Origin: Saccharum officinarum
Taxonomy: Eukaryota > Streptophyta > Magnoliopsida > Poales > Poaceae
NCBI GenBank assembly: GCA_020631735.1
Contig: CM036179.1
Span: 25,101,063 to 25,165,062, forward strand
Length of the DNA stretch: 64,000 nucleotides
Reading direction: 5' to 3'
The translations under genes and the position numbers were made by a program. Below are positions 20,644-33,447 of the stretch, one piece after another; within the stretch, counting starts at the first letter, position 1; every line of letters begins with the position of its first letter. Below the pieces are notes generated by a model, which saw only the letters and a list, made by a program, of their open reading frames with translations, did not search any database and had not been told where the DNA came from.

Positions 20644-23600
20644 ATGGGAAGCAATGACCCTAGCACACCCTCCAAGGCTTCGAAGGCATCGGAACAAGTA
20701 CTTGAAACAGTGATAACACACTTTTACATATTTAATAAATGACATTGTCAGTGCTTAACTGTGCTCCTGTTATTTGCCTAAAGAGATAATGGTCATGTTT
20801 TTTCCTACTAGTGCAATAACCTTAGGGTACTTAATTGCTGGTTATAATGACGTTTTTTTGGGAATAGTGATTTTGCTGCGGCCAAATTTGGAAACATGTC
20901 GAATAGGTTTGACTTGATATGAATTGATGCTTTTATTATGGATTAATAAGTTGTGTGGTTGTATCTTTTTTTTACAGGCTCAGTTTGTAGGTTTCGGGTT
21001 TTGAGGGCAGTCGCGTTTTCTTTTCTTCTTTTTTCATGTTCTTAGTTGTATTCCAGGTCACTCACCACTACCTTTGTGGTTTGTAATCTGTGCTACGAGG
21101 GTTTTCTCGTAGCTGCGTTGTGTAATTCTCTTCTTCTTAATGATAAACGGGCTATATTCCCCGGTCGTGAAAAAAATAGACGTACACTCTGCCTTTCTCA
21201 GATTATGTGGGGCAGGCTAATGCAATCTTGCTATTAAAGTTGAATTGCACAATGCATACATAGGTTTAGGCAGCATCTGAGTGTCACCTTCTGCCTAATT
21301 CTGTTTTAGTTACATAGGTTAGTTCCTTCCATTGACAGAAGGAAATATCCAACTAGGCCAAAACACAATTCTCTCATTTCGATTGTGAAAAACCATGATG
21401 CTTTTGTTTCTTATGTTTCTTACCTCCCTATTTCCAGGATCAACCTCCAGCTACCACATCCAGTGGAACAGCTTCAGTTTACCCTGAATGGCCCAGCTTT
21501 CAGGTTATTCCATATAAAACATGCAGTTGCTAATTAAGAAAGAAACTTCTTCCATTTACCTTCTATTTTTATCAAGCAATTCTCCTTTCCTTTATGTCTT
21601 TATCTCTTACTTGTTAAAGTTCTTGGTAGGCCTACTCAGCAATTCCACCACATGGGTTCTTCCCCCCTACCGTTGCTGCAAATCCACAGGCCCATCCGTA
21701 CATGTGGGGAGCTCAGGTGCCCCATATATCTGAAACTTTGCCCCAGGCCCCCCTCTGTTCTCTGTCAATCTCTACTACTGTTAATGTCAATCTGTATTTA
21801 TATGTGTTATATATTGCAAGAGCATGTGATTTTCATATGTAAATCAAATCCGATGCCCCTTAATTGCAGCCCATGGTGCCACCTTACGGGACGCCACCAC
21901 CACCTTATGTGATGTATCCACCTGGAACAGTATATGCCCATCCCTCTACACCTCCTGTATGCACTTTTATGCCTAACAAATTTACCCTACATGCCAGCTA
22001 ATGTACATGCACCCTTTTATCCTGTTTGGCTGACATATTTTTGTACAATGAATAAATTATTGGCAGACTATGCATCCATTTAGTCATTATCCTATGCCAA
22101 CAAATGGACATGCTGAAACTCCTGTAAGTAATCAACTGTGTCTATTCCCTTTTGGTCATCACCGTTTCATGTAATCCTGAAATATATCTTTCAGGGAGCT
22201 GCGCCAAGTGCTCCAGAAATGAATGGTGAGTCTTTTCCAAGGTCAACAGTTCATTATCAAAGTCAATAAATGTATCCAAGTAAAACTAGATTTCTGGTAA
22301 TAATTTCAGGGAAAAGTGAGCCTGGCAGAACATCTGCTCCATCAGCCAATGGGATTACCTCCCACAGGTTTTTATTTGTTATTGTAAATTACAAATCTCT
22401 AGAGTTCATCCACAACCTAATCACCTTGTATTTTTATACCTGCAGTGAGAGTGGAAGTGAGAGTGAGAGTGAAGGAAGTGATGCCAATTCTCAAAATGTG
22501 AGATTGATCTGTGATCCTCAATCTCTTTCTTGTCATAACACTTCTTTTAGACTCCTTGATAATTTTGCTGTTGCAGGATTCACACTCAAAGGACAATGAT
22601 GGAAAGGAAGATGGTGGGTATCTGAGGACTTTTTTTTCTCAAGACCAATAGAATTGTATATCTGTTTTCATAAGATGATGGGTATATCCTGTCAATATGC
22701 AGGCAATTCTCAGAATGGCATATCTTATTCAGCATCACAAGGAATGTTAAACCAAACCATGACGATGCTTCCAGTACAACCGGGTGCAATGGTTGGAGGA
22801 GTTCCTAGCTCCACAGCTAACTTGAATATTGGAATGGACTACTGGGCAGCTCCAGGTTCTGTAGCTGTCCCTGCAACACATGGCAAAGCACCAGCTGGTT
22901 CAGCACGAGGAGACCAATGGGTACAGTCCTTTAGCATGTGTTTGCTTAAACTTTACAATTATATGTACTAAAATATTTGATCTTTGAGGATTGGCATGTC
23001 CTGTTTGTGTTTCTAGAGTATTGATTGCTCCGTATAACCGAATACTGGTTTTGGTTTTTTATGTAGACTATGCCGATAGGGTTGTTCTAGATAATAAGTT
23101 TCTATAATGAGGAAGCAAGGCTGGAGCCAAAGCACTGGACGTCCTGTGGTGCAAGCTGTCGGATGGAGCTCATAGTTTCAGTTAGAACTTAGTCTTACCT
23201 CTCCTTGCGTAGTTGTTTCCTTTTCCATATAGTCCATTGAGTGAGTTAGGTCTGGCAAGCACTGCAGCCGCTAGCGTTGTAAACTCTGTTTTATTTATTT
23301 CCAACCTAATATACACATAGACAGCTCGCCCATTTTATTCTTGAAAAATATAATGAGTCCACTGAGCGAAACTATTTGATGTCCTATTGTTTCCATTTTC
23401 CATGTTCAGCTAAAAATTTCTTGTACTTGTTTCAAACACCATCGTTTAAACTTAAAAAATAAGATAAATTATAGCATTGCCATCTTCTGAAGTGCTCTGA
23501 GAAGTTTTAGTCTATCTTACGGTGCTTCGGGTGTGGTAAATATAAGATACTAAGAAGGATACCGCACTTCAATGCTGCTGTATTTATATTAGTGCTTTTG

Positions 23601-24313
23601 TGTGCATTTCAATATAGGAAAATCTATTCACCACAAACTGTGTTTGTATCATGGCAATATTTAGGATGAAAGGGAACTCAAGAAGCAAAAACGAAAGCAG
23701 TCTAATAGAGAATCAGCACGCAGATCCCGGCTGCGCAAGCAGGTGTTGTGCAACGCTCATGCTGACATCTTGCTACCTGAATTTCATCTTCTCAGTTCCA
23801 AGAGGATTTTGTTCAATGCTTTCGTGATCTTATTCGGTTATTCCAGGCTGAGTGCGAGGAGCTTGGGCAACGTGCTGAAGCTTTGAGGTCGGAGAACTCC
23901 TCTCTCAGGGCTGAGCTTGAGCGGATCAGAAAGGAGTATGAACAGCTACTTTCACAGAATGCTTCCCTCAAGGTATCATTCGTTTGCTATCTCTATATTG
24001 TCATTTGATATTATCAGTCATGGTAGCTCAGATTTTCAGTTATGCTAGATCACCTCCTCAGTTATGCAGAAACTGGCGATATCGTTGGTACATGTTGCGA
24101 TGCCTTGAATTATTATTCTACATATTGCTAGGGTGATTCTGACTTTTTTCAGATGTTTTTTTTGGTGCAATAGTTGCTGGCTTCAGTTCAGTGTTGGTAT
24201 GATATTTGCAGGAAAAGCTGGGGGCCACCAGTGATTCGATTCCTGATATGAATGAAAAGAACGACGGCGACGGCAGCTACAAGAAGCAACCTGATTCCGA
24301 TGCCCAGTCTTGA
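20644..24313 (+). CDS. GBF1: G-box-binding factor, group G bZIP transcription factor (MFMR domain)
   Basis: Spliced model: 20644-20697, 21438-21503, 21630-21716, 21870-21956, 22067-22123, 22195-22225, 22310-22367, 22446-22497, 22577-22613, 22703-22920, 23665-23742, 23847-23972, 24212-24313. The total is 1053 nt, 350 aa, with all introns GT-AG and phases closing. The N-terminus [18 protein letters not shown] and the Pro-rich region (residues about 19-117, with [19 protein letters not shown]) are the plant MFMR/GBF activation region. A Ser/Glu-rich stretch ([13 protein letters not shown], near 147-159) looks like a CK2-type phosphorylation region. The basic region, residues 250-275, has N263-x7-R271 within [13 protein letters not shown]. 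Zipper positions L281, L288, L295, I302, L309 and L316 keep perfect heptads. The family binds CACGTG G-boxes as dimers in the nucleus. The symbol is at family level; close relatives are Arabidopsis GBF1/bZIP16/bZIP68 and cereal HBP-1a-type factors. Confidence 0.93.
20978..21179 (+). mobile_element. LINE 3' tail inserted in a bZIP intron
   Basis: Ends TTCTTCTTAATGATAAACGG ... GGTCGTGAAAAAAA, the layout of plant L1-type LINE 3' ends (TTAATGA-box, short hairpin-like C/G words, A-run). It is severely 5'-truncated with no reverse transcriptase left. It lies in the intron between coding exons 1 and 2; the left limit is uncertain. Confidence 0.5.
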
Positions 24314-24530
24314 TCCGTTTAGCTCAGGATTCTTGGAATGCACATTGCTATTTATTTTCTTGAACATTGTCGAACACAACATAGGAAAGAGAGAATTGTT
24401 TATGTAATTCTACCTCCTCGACTGATCGACTAATGTCTCTGACGGCATGTATATATAATATATATGCCCTCACTGCTGTACTAGTAATTTAGGAATTACA
24501 GACAAAAAGGAAAAACTCACTTGATGATGT
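24314..24530 (+). other. Probable 3' UTR of the bZIP gene
   Basis: AT-rich sequence after the TGA at 24311-24313, with no new coding. A canonical AATAAA is not seen; TATATAATATATAT at about 24450 may serve as an AT-rich positioning element. Confidence 0.45.
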
Positions 24531-24744
24531 TCGAGATGGACTACAGCTTAAAAAAAGCAGCTATGTACGCAAGTGCAAGGTACACCAGTTGCATGCATCC
24601 TCCATGGGCAATTGGGCATCCATATCCACGGTTGGCCCATGAAGAATTTGCCCATCCAGTATCACAATTGCTTACCGTGAAACATCATCCAGACCGAGAG
24701 AAAAGCTGCCATAAGATAATGTCAAAATGGACGATGCTGACATA

Positions 24745-24955
24745 GTGACATACACATGTTTCGTTACATTCTCTCCCCCCAAATTGGCTAGGAAACAGGC
24801 TAGTATGACAATACATTTTTCGTTGCATTCTCTCCCTATGATGACATACACTTTTCGTTACATTCTCTCTCCCAAAGAATGTGGCTACGAAACAGGTTAG
24901 TATGACATAATTTTTTCGTTACATTCTCTCCTATGACATACATTTGCCAGCTGTT
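24745..24955. repeat. Diverged tandem repeat with TTTCGTTACATTCTCTC core
   Basis: Four occurrences of TTTCGTT(A/G)CATTCTCTC, at about 24758, 24818, 24856 and 24918, alternate with two GCTA(G/C)GAAACAGG(C/T)TAGTATGACA words. This forms an imperfect tandem unit of about 100 bp. It is non-coding and lies between the bZIP gene and the first Sirevirus LTR. Confidence 0.6.
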
Positions 24956-25058
24956 AAATAAGCCCTAGGTTAGTAAGAATAAGAAAACTTAAAATACATT
25001 AGGTTTCTTATTAAAAAAATTATCTTAATGATTGGCAGGGGCCGCGCCAACGCGTACC

Positions 25059-27380
25059 TGAAAGTCCCTAGCTTGGTTTTGGCTAATTGATGAAACCTAG
25101 GACTAACTTTTGTATCTAAGTGGATGATTTAGATAAAGGTGGTCATTGAATATGAGACATGACATTGATTCATATGACCAAAATGATGAAGACCAAGATG
25201 AGGCTTGGCTCGATGGACCGGTTGTGAAGGTGAAGGGCAAGTCGAGGCTTCGAAGCGAAGGACCATGCGATGGTGAAGCTTGAGCAAGACTTGGCGCCGA
25301 CGGACCGATGCAACGGTGAAGAGCAAGTGAAGTCAAGGTCGATGGATCGAGACGGTCATGTGATGATATGAAGTGGATCATATCATTTGGAGAAATAAAA
25401 TAGGCTCAAGGCAAAGGTATAACCATAGGGTCATTTTGTTTTACACTCAAGACACCATAGAGGGTGTGAGTGGTTTAGGGTCAATAGCCGAACTATTAAG
25501 AGGGGAAGTCTTATCGGTTATTCGACGCACGGGTGCCACTAGGTGAATTCATGAAGTGCATTGCATGTAGGGCCTAGTGAGCTAACTGGAAAACCTTTGA
25601 AAATGATTGAGAAAAAGCTAACACACAAGCACATGGAGATGTACACTTGTTGGTGTTGGCACATTTGCAAAGGTGACGTTGGTTGCGCTGTGGTTTGCGG
25701 GTAGAGAGGGGTTTGGGTTCCTCTCTCTCTCCCGCTGAGCGTGCGAGCGCGGGATTCAGGCGATTTCGGGGAAATGAAATGCCTATTTTCCACTACGCCG
25801 GAAGTTGGAAAAGAAACGGAAGCGAACGGAGGTCACAGAGGTGACCGGACGCTGCACCGGACGCGGTCTCGGTATGACCGGACGCGTCCAGTCAGTACAG
25901 CGCGGTATCGGGCGCGCGGGCTAGGGTTTGCAACCGGCGCGTCCGGTCACTCGCGGGACCGGCGCGTCCGGTCAGGTGCCCAGAAGGAACTGCGGTTCGC
26001 AAGGACGATCGGACGCGGGGCGCGTTCGGTCACACGCGATCGGACGCGTCCGATCGTCGAAGGAGCTTACTGGACTCCGACCGGACGCTGGCACTGTCGC
26101 GTCCGGTCGTTCTCTGGAGCGCGTTCGGTCGTTGTTTCGTGGGCGCGGGTGCTGTGCGGATCGGCGCGTCCGGTCGTTGCGAGGAGCGCGTCCGGTCGTT
26201 GCTTCGCACGCGCGGTGCTGTGCGACCGGCGCATCCGGTCGGTTGAGCAGCGCGTCCGGTCATTGTTTGACCGTTGGCACGCAGTGACCGTTGGAGGTTC
26301 TAACGGTCACGTTTGAATTCTGGGAGGACACGTGGATGTCGCAGGACGACCGGACGCGGTTGAGCGCGTCCGGTCAGTTTGGACTGGCGCGTCCGGTCGT
26401 CCCGAAAAAACGGTCAGTGGAGTAGCAACGGCTCTTTTTGGATGGGATGCTTATAAATACTCGTTGGCCGGCCCTTGGGGAGGTCTCTCGTGATTTCTAA
26501 CATTCTTGTGCATCCTTTGAGCTAGAGCTTCTCCTCCCACTCATCTCCCTTGCTTGATTGCAAATCAAAAGTGAGATTGAGTGATCCCAAAGTGCATTGC
26601 ATAGCTTGAGGGCATCTAGTGGCCCTTGTGGGTGGTTTAGCCGGTGGATTTCTTATTACTCTTGTAGAGTACCGCTCCTAGCCGGCTTGGAGATTGTTGG
26701 AGGCATTGGCAAGAGAAGGTGATTGTTCTTGGCCACCTCCGGTTGATTGTAAGAGGTTCTTGTGCTTTCCTCGGCGGGACGCCAAAAGCAACTCTATTAC
26801 ATTGCGCGTGTCATTGAGTTACCTCACTTGAGAGTGGTGTCTTGCGGTGCCTTGCGGGGTGTGCCTTAAGAGGCAAGTGACTTGAGGGTCACACCGAGGA
26901 ACCATCTAAGTGTTGGTCGACACAACCGGTGACGTAGCTTGTCGGTGCACAAGTGAACACCGGGTGAACAAAAATATTGTGTCTCTTGTCTCCCGGTGAT
27001 TAGTCTTCATATTGTGTTGTTGTCAATATTAATTGATTGTATATCATCTTGGTGATTGGCAACATCTTCACTCCACCGTCGGTATAAAAATAACAATCCT
27101 ATCTCTTGCTCTTATCTTTACTAGTCTATCTTGTGTAGCTCTAGTAGTAGCTTTGCTAGTAGTGTTGTTAGCTTGTTCTCTAGTGTAAAATTAGTGACAT
27201 AGCACTTGTGTGAACTAGAGATCATAATCTACTAGACTTGTGGATAGGAGGCTTGCATCACAACCTTTGGCTAAGCAAAACTCGCTTTACGCCGTTTGTT
27301 ATTCTAACAAGTTTGCTTAGTGGTATTTGTAGAATTTTTTATAGGCTATTCACCCCCCTCTAGCCATCTAGGACCTTACA
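25059..27380 (+). repeat. 5' LTR of Sirevirus-type Copia element A
   Basis: 2.3 kb block from TGAAAGTCCC to GGACCTTACA, followed two bases later by a tRNA-iMet primer site. 25850-26410 is an array of CpG-rich palindromic or half-palindromic words (ACCGGACGCG, GCGTCCGGTC). A TATA box (TATAAATA, 26452-26459) follows directly, so the array sits in U3. The LTR ends resemble those of element C but the body is clearly diverged. Confidence 0.85.
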
Positions 27381-27382
27381 AG

Positions 27383-27395
27383 TGGTATCGGAGCC
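27383..27395 (+). other. Primer binding site of element A
   Basis: TGGTATCGGAGCC, complementary to the 3' end of initiator methionine tRNA apart from G for A at one position, two bases after the LTR. This primes minus-strand DNA synthesis. Confidence 0.8.
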
Positions 27396-27440
27396 GTGGT
27401 CACCGTTTTAATCAAGGCTTAACATCCTTCGGTGTGAAAA

Positions 27441-29486
27441 ATGGCTCAAATTGTGTTCAATCATGTTGGGGGAAAGCCACCGTTCTTTGATGGTGTTAGT
27501 TCTTTTGCTCATTGGAAGAGAAAGATGACAATGTACCTTGGTTCTATTCATGAGAGAGTATTGCAAGTCACCGAGAATGATTTTGCTATCATTGATTCCG
27601 ATCATCTCACCGATGAAGATAGAGCAAATAGAACATGCAATAGAATGGCTCTCAATACACTTTACCATGGTATTGACACAAAAGTTTTTGAGGGCATCAA
27701 AGATTTGAAATTGGCTAGTGAAGTATGGACAAGGTTGAGTGAAACATATGAGGGCACTAAGGTTGTGAAGAGTGCCAAGCTATATGGGCTCAAGAGTGAG
27801 TTTGAGAACTTCAAGAAAAAAGATGATGAAACAATCATTGAAATGTTTCATAGATTGCAAGTGATAGTCAATGATCTCAAGAGCTTAGGGCACAAGACTC
27901 AAGATCAAGATTTTTGTCACAAGTTCTTGTTGAGCTTACCTAGAAGATTCAAGATGTTGATCATGATGCTACAAAGAGATGGTCTTGAAACAATGAAGCC
28001 CAATGATTTCCTTGGAGAGGTATTGACCTTTGACAAGTATGATCAAGATGTTGATGAGAAGGAGGAAGAAAAGAAAAAGAAGACCGTGGCATTCAAGGCC
28101 ACCTCCTCAAAGGGCAAAGCTTCAATTCAAGAAGAAGATGACAACAAAGAAGATGAAGAATTAGAAATTGATGATGAGGCACTTGCTCTTGTAGTCAAGA
28201 AAGTGGGTCACATGTTCATTAAGAGAAGAGGCTTCAAAAAGAGAAATGACAATTTCAAGAGCAATGAGCAACAAAGGAAGTGCTTCAATTGTGATAGCAC
28301 CGAACATCTTCAAACCGAATGTCCCTATGACAAGAAGAAGAACAACAAGAGGGGCAAGTTTGAGAAGAAGAAGAAGAGAGAGGCCAAGATGACATTCAAG
28401 AAAGGCAAGAATGGTGCATATGTGATCACTTGGGAAAGTGATGATGAGGAAGAAGAAGAAGAATCATCCAACAAGGCTTTTGCTTCCATTGCTATCAACA
28501 AGAAGCCATCACTATTTGATTCATCCTCTTCATGCTTCATGGCTAAAGAAGCTAAGGTATTATATGATGAGAGTGATGATGAAAGTGAAATAGAATATGC
28601 TCATGATAGTGATAATGATAATGAAAATGATGATGATGAACCAACTAAAGAACAACTATATGACTTGATGCAACAAACTAGAGACATAGCTATTGCCAAG
28701 AACAAGGAGTGTAAGAAGCTTTCAATGAAAATAGCAATACTTGAGAAAGTTCTTAGTGAGCTTAAGACCACTCATGAGAGTCTAGTGGAAGACCATGAGG
28801 ATCTTGGTAAGGCTCATTTCAAGCTTGAAAAGGCTCACTCATTGCTACTTGAGCAACAAGAAAAGAAGGAGGTTGTTGTATCATGTGATATAGGTGTTAC
28901 ATGTGATATAATTGATGAATCCTTTAATGAACCTATCATCATGTCAAATGCTAACCCTTCTTGTAGCTCTTCATCCACCACCACTAACTCTACCTCCACT
29001 ACTAGTGATGGTTTCACTTGTGATGCCTCACTAATGGTTGAGAATGAGACTCTCAAGAGAGAGGTGGATGAGCTCACTCACGCCCTAGGCAAGGCCTATG
29101 GTGGTGAGGCCCGCTTGCTTAAGTGCTTGGGTAGCCAAAGGTTCTCTCTTAACAAAGAGGGATTGGGCTACAACCCCAAGAAAGGCAAGTCGGCCTTTGT
29201 AACTCCAAAGCCTAGCTTTGTGAAGGGCAATGGTCGGTTTTGCAATAGATGCAAGCAAGTTGGGCACCTAGAGCATAATTGCAATAAAAAGAATCAAAGC
29301 AAGAACCTTGTTAATGCTATACCTTTTTATTCTTGCTATGTGCTTACCAAGGGTGTGAAGGGTGTGCAAGCTAAGTTTGTTGGTACACCAATTGTGGGTC
29401 CAAAGAAGAAGGCTATTTGGGTACCAAAGAGCTTAGTTACTAACCTACAAGGACCTAAGCAAAAGTGGGTACCTAAGCTTTATTGA
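27441..29486 (+). CDS. gag: Sirevirus Gag, element A
   Basis: Intact frame of 681 aa from an ATG 46 bases after the primer site. The N-terminal MAQIVFNHVGGKPPFFDG and following residues are the Copia UBN2/retrotran_gag region. A basic region around 260-310 carries a zinc knuckle CFNCDSTEHLQTEC (CX2CX4HX4C), and a second knuckle CNRCKQVGHLEHNC lies near residue 598. Glu/Lys-rich coiled-coil-like segments (about 400-480) separate them. Two knuckles and a long coiled C-terminal extension are typical of the large Sirevirus Gag, which builds the cytoplasmic particle. The frame ends in TGA inside a 29-nt GT...AG segment before pol. Confidence 0.9.
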   Translation: MAQIVFNHVGGKPPFFDGVSSFAHWKRKMTMYLGSIHERVLQVTENDFAIIDSDHLTDEDRANRTCNRMALNTLYHGIDTKVFEGIKDLKLASEVWTRLSETYEGTKVVKSAKLYGLKSEFENFKKKDDETIIEMFHRLQVIVNDLKSLGHKTQDQDFCHKFLLSLPRRFKMLIMMLQRDGLETMKPNDFLGEVLTFDKYDQDVDEKEEEKKKKTVAFKATSSKGKASIQEEDDNKEDEELEIDDEALALVVKKVGHMFIKRRGFKKRNDNFKSNEQQRKCFNCDSTEHLQTECPYDKKKNNKRGKFEKKKKREAKMTFKKGKNGAYVITWESDDEEEEEESSNKAFASIAINKKPSLFDSSSSCFMAKEAKVLYDESDDESEIEYAHDSDNDNENDDDEPTKEQLYDLMQQTRDIAIAKNKECKKLSMKIAILEKVLSELKTTHESLVEDHEDLGKAHFKLEKAHSLLLEQQEKKEVVVSCDIGVTCDIIDESFNEPIIMSNANPSCSSSSTTTNSTSTTSDGFTCDASLMVENETLKREVDELTHALGKAYGGEARLLKCLGSQRFSLNKEGLGYNPKKGKSAFVTPKPSFVKGNGRFCNRCKQVGHLEHNCNKKNQSKNLVNAIPFYSCYVLTKGVKGVQAKFVGTPIVGPKKKAIWVPKSLVTNLQGPKQKWVPKLY

Positions 29487-29497
29487 TTTACTTGTAG
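29469..29497 (+). other. gag-pol boundary segment with GT...AG ends, element A (29 nt)
   Basis: Starts GTACCTAAG after a TGG codon and ends TTACTTGTAG. It contains the gag stop (TGA) and, at its end, an in-frame TAG for the pol frame. Its removal would bring gag and pol into one frame. The equivalent segments in B and C are 30 and 31 nt. Confidence 0.7.
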
Positions 29498-31508
29498 GTC
29501 AATTACAAAGCCGGAGGAAGGCATTGGATTATTGATAGTGGGTGCACTCAACACATGACTGGTACATCAAGAATGTTTGACTCAATCAATGACAATGATA
29601 GTGGTGTTGATTCTATCACATTTGGCAATAACAAGAAAGGCAAGGTTATTGGCTTGGGCAAGATTGCAATATCAAATGACATGAGTATCTCTAATGTGTT
29701 GCTAGTTGAAAGTTTGGATTTCAATCTTCTATCCGTGGCACAAATATGTGATCTAGGCTACAAATGCATCTTTGGGGTTGATGATGTGGAAGTTATTAGT
29801 ATGGATGGTTCAAATGTGGCATTCAAGGGCTTTAGATATGAGAATCTCTACCTAGTTGACTTTAATGCTAGAGAAACTTCTTTGACAACTTGCTTAGTCT
29901 CCAAATCAAGCATGGGTTGGCTTTGGCATAGAAGGCTTGGTCATGTTGGTATGAAACAATTGAAGAAGCTTACAACTCACAATCTTATCAATGGTTTGAA
30001 AGATGTTGAATTTGAGAAGAATAAGCTTTGTAGTGCATGTCAAGCCGGGAAGCAAGTTGGAAGCTCACATCCAAAGAAGAGTACAATGAGCACATGCAAA
30101 GCATTTGAGTTAATGCACATGGATCTATTTGGACCAACAACATATACAAGCATAGGCGGCAACAAGTATGGCTTTGTCATATTGGATGACTTCACAAGAT
30201 TCACATGGGTATTCTTTCTTAGTGACAAAAGTGAAGTGTTTGACACCTTTAAGACATTTCTCACTAGAGTTCACAATGAGTTTGAGATTAGAATCAAGAA
30301 AGTGAGAAGTGACAATGGAAGTGAGTTCAAGAATACAAGAATTGAAGAACTTTGTGATCATTATGGTATTGGACATCAATTCTCGGCCAAGTACACTCCA
30401 CAATCAAATGGCCTAGTTGAGAGGAAGAATAGAACATTGCTTGATATGGCTAGATCAATGCTTCATGAGTACAATGTGAGTCAATCATTTTGGGATGAAG
30501 CAATCAATACCGCTTGCTACTACATCAATAGATTATATTGTCATCCATTGCTAGAGAAGACCCCATATGAGTTACTTCATGGAAGAAAGCCTAATATTTC
30601 TTACTTTAGGGTGTTTGGTTGTAAATGCTATATCTTGAAGAAGGGCACTAGATTGGAGAAGTTTGACAAGAGATGTGATGAGGGGTTCCTACTTGGTTAT
30701 TCAACTACAAGCAAAGCTTATAGAGTTTGGAACAACTCAAGTGGCATTCTAGAAGAAGTCCATGATGTGTAATTTGATGAAACCAATGGGTCACAAGATG
30801 AAGAAGAGAATCTAGATGATGTTGGTGGAACTCAATTAGTAGAAGCAATGAAGAACATGGACATTGGGGACATTAGAGCAAAGCAAGTAATTAATATTCA
30901 AGATGATGATAAAGATCAAGTGCTACATTCTCCATTCAAGCTAGCTAGTAACTCTCAAGTGCAAGATCATGGTGCTAGTACATCTCATCGAGATACATCA
31001 AGTGATCAACCAAGCTCAAGCAATCAAGTGCAAGTACTCCAACCACAACATGTTGCAAGAGATCACCCCATTGATAGTGTTATTGGTGATATTAGAAGTG
31101 GTGTGCAAACAAGATCAAGATTGGCTATGTTTTGTGAGCATGCATCATTTGTGTCAACCATAGAACCAAAGAAGATAGAAGAAGCTTTGAGGGATGTCAA
31201 TTGGATCATGGCTATGCAAGAAGAGCTTAACAATTTCACAAGAAATGATGTTTGAGAGTTGATAGAAAGGCCAAATGACTACAGTGTGATTGGAACCAAG
31301 TGGGTGTTCAAAAACAAGCAAGATCAAGATGGCATTGTAGTGAGAAACAAAGCAAGACTAGTTGCTCAAGGTTACACTCAAGTTGAAGGTCTTGACTATG
31401 ATGAGACATATGCTCCCGTGGCAAGATTAGAGGCAATAAGGATACTATTGGCTTATGCTTGTGCACACAATATCAAACTATATCAAATGGATGTCAAAAG
31501 TGCATTTC
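29498..31508 (+). pseudogene. pol: Broken, truncated Sirevirus Pol, element A
   Basis: Protease ([10 protein letters not shown]), GAG-pre-integrase with [11 protein letters not shown] and CSACQAGKQ, integrase core ([31 protein letters not shown]) and the start of reverse transcriptase ([22 protein letters not shown]) are in order and in one frame. In-frame stops occur at 30770-30772 (TAA) and 31253-31255 (TGA replacing the conserved Trp codon). The frame is cut inside the reverse transcriptase by the LTR of element B. YVDD, RNase H and the 3' LTR of A are absent from the window, so the copy is dead. Confidence 0.9.
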
Positions 31509-33436
31509 TGAAAGGTCTTGATGGCTAGAGGGGGGGTGAATAGCCTATTAAAAATTTCTACAACGACAAGCTAAACAAGTTTATCAATATAACAAATAGC
31601 GAGATGCGAGTTTTGCTTAGCCTATGGATGTTTGCAAGCCACCTATCCAAATCACAATTCTAGTATTTGCACTCAACCGCACAAGTCAAACCGAGAAGTT
31701 AAGTACAACTACAACTAGCAAGCTACACAAGAGAACTACTCTAGCTAAGCTAACTAGCTAGCAAAGATAACTAAGAAATTAATACAAGAGAGATAGGAGG
31801 GTATCACCGAGGGGCGAAGTATTGAGCCAACCAATATGATCAACAATGAATACCAAGATAACCAAACACCGGGATCAATCAATCACAATATGAAAGTGAT
31901 GACACAAAGATTTATCCCGAGGTTCACGTGCTTGCCGGCACGCTAGTCCCCGTTGTGTCCCTCTTCACCACGTGGTTCGGTGGCTAATCGGTCACACACC
32001 GAGCCTCTCAAAAGGCGCCACAAGAACCTACCAAATGGCAAAAGGTTGCAATGACACGAGCAATTCACTAGCGTTGCCTTTGGCGCTTTGCGGAGGTAGG
32101 CACAAACCCCTTACAATCACCGGAGGTGGCCAAGAACAATCACCAACTCTTGCCAACGCCTCCAAGCTGCTCCAAACCGTCTAGGTGGCGGCAACCACCA
32201 AGAGAAACAAGAATCCCGCAGCAAATCAACCACCAAGTGCCAACTAGATGCTATCTCACAATGCAAATGCACTTGGATCACTCAATCTCACTTCGAATAT
32301 GCAAAGAAGCAAGAGAGATGAGTGGGAGGGGAGTTGCTTAGCTCAAAGTGCTCACAAGTATGTCAAATGTTCGAGAGATATCCGAGAGGGTGAGCCTTGA
32401 GCCGGCCAACGAGTATTTATAGACGTATCCCTTCGAATATAGCCGTTAGAAACTTAAACAGCCGAAATCGGGGTGACCGGACGCGCTGGTCCAACTGACC
32501 GGACGCGCCGGTCGCCCAACGGCTAACACGTGAAACACTGACCGGACGCGCTGGTCCAACTGACCGGACGCGCCGGGAACGACCGGACGCGCTGGTCCCG
32601 TGAAGGACCGGACGCGCTGGTCGCCTGAGCAGCGCTCAACGAAACAGTGACCGGACGCGCTTAAGAAGATGACCGGACGCGACAGTGACAGCGTCCGGTT
32701 AGAGTCCAGTAAGCTCCCTGGACGACCGGACGCGTCCGATCATCAGTGACCGGACGCGCCTCGCGTCCGATCATCGAACTGAAAAACGCGCAGACACTGA
32801 ACACTGACCGGACGCGTCCGGTCCTGCAAGGACCGCGTCCGGTGCAGCGTCCGGTCACCTCTGTGACCTCCGTTCGCCTCCGTTTCTTTTCGGACTTCCG
32901 GCGTAGTGAAAAATAGGCATTTCAACTTGTCAAAAACGCCTGAATCCCGCGCTCGCAAGCTCGGCGGGAGGGAGAGAGGAACCCAAACCCTCTCTACCGC
33001 TCGAACTCCACCGCCGTCGCAAACGTGCTAACATCACCAAGTGATCTCGTCATGTGCGAGTGTGTTAGCATTTTCACAATCATTTTTCGAGGCGTTATTA
33101 GTTCTATCCAAATGCATATGATCATGAAATGCACACCTAGAGGCACTTAGGAGTTCAATAGCCGCGTCATTCCCCTCTTTATAGTACGGCTATCTATCCT
33201 ATAATGTAACCACACCCACTAGGTGTTTTGGTTACTAAAACACAACCCTTAAGCATATACCTTTGCCTTGATCACGTAGGGTTGCGTCCAAATCCAAGTG
33301 TGGCCATCATGATCACCATGTCCATCTTGCCACCAATCTTGGAATGTACTAATCCTCATATGCTACATACAACTTAGGCATAGGATTAGTACTTAGGCAT
33401 TGTCACTAATTACCAACACCAAACATAGGACTTTCA
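31509..33436 (-). repeat. Left (3') LTR of Sirevirus B
   Basis: 1928 bp, TGAAAGGTCT...GGACTTTCA on the plus strand, nearly matching 40101-42087. On the minus strand it has a TATA box (complement of TATTTATA at 32414-32421) just downstream of a palindrome-rich array (32475-32870, words GACCGGACGCGCTGGTC and GACCGGACGCGTCCG). It interrupts the reverse transcriptase of element A right after ATTTC (31504-31508). Confidence 0.9.
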
Positions 33437-33447
33437 ATCTCCCCCTT
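33437..33447 (-). other. Polypurine tract of element B
   Basis: AAGGGGGAGAT on the minus strand immediately before the 3' LTR (plus-strand reading ATCTCCCCCTT). It is the primer for plus-strand DNA synthesis. Confidence 0.85.
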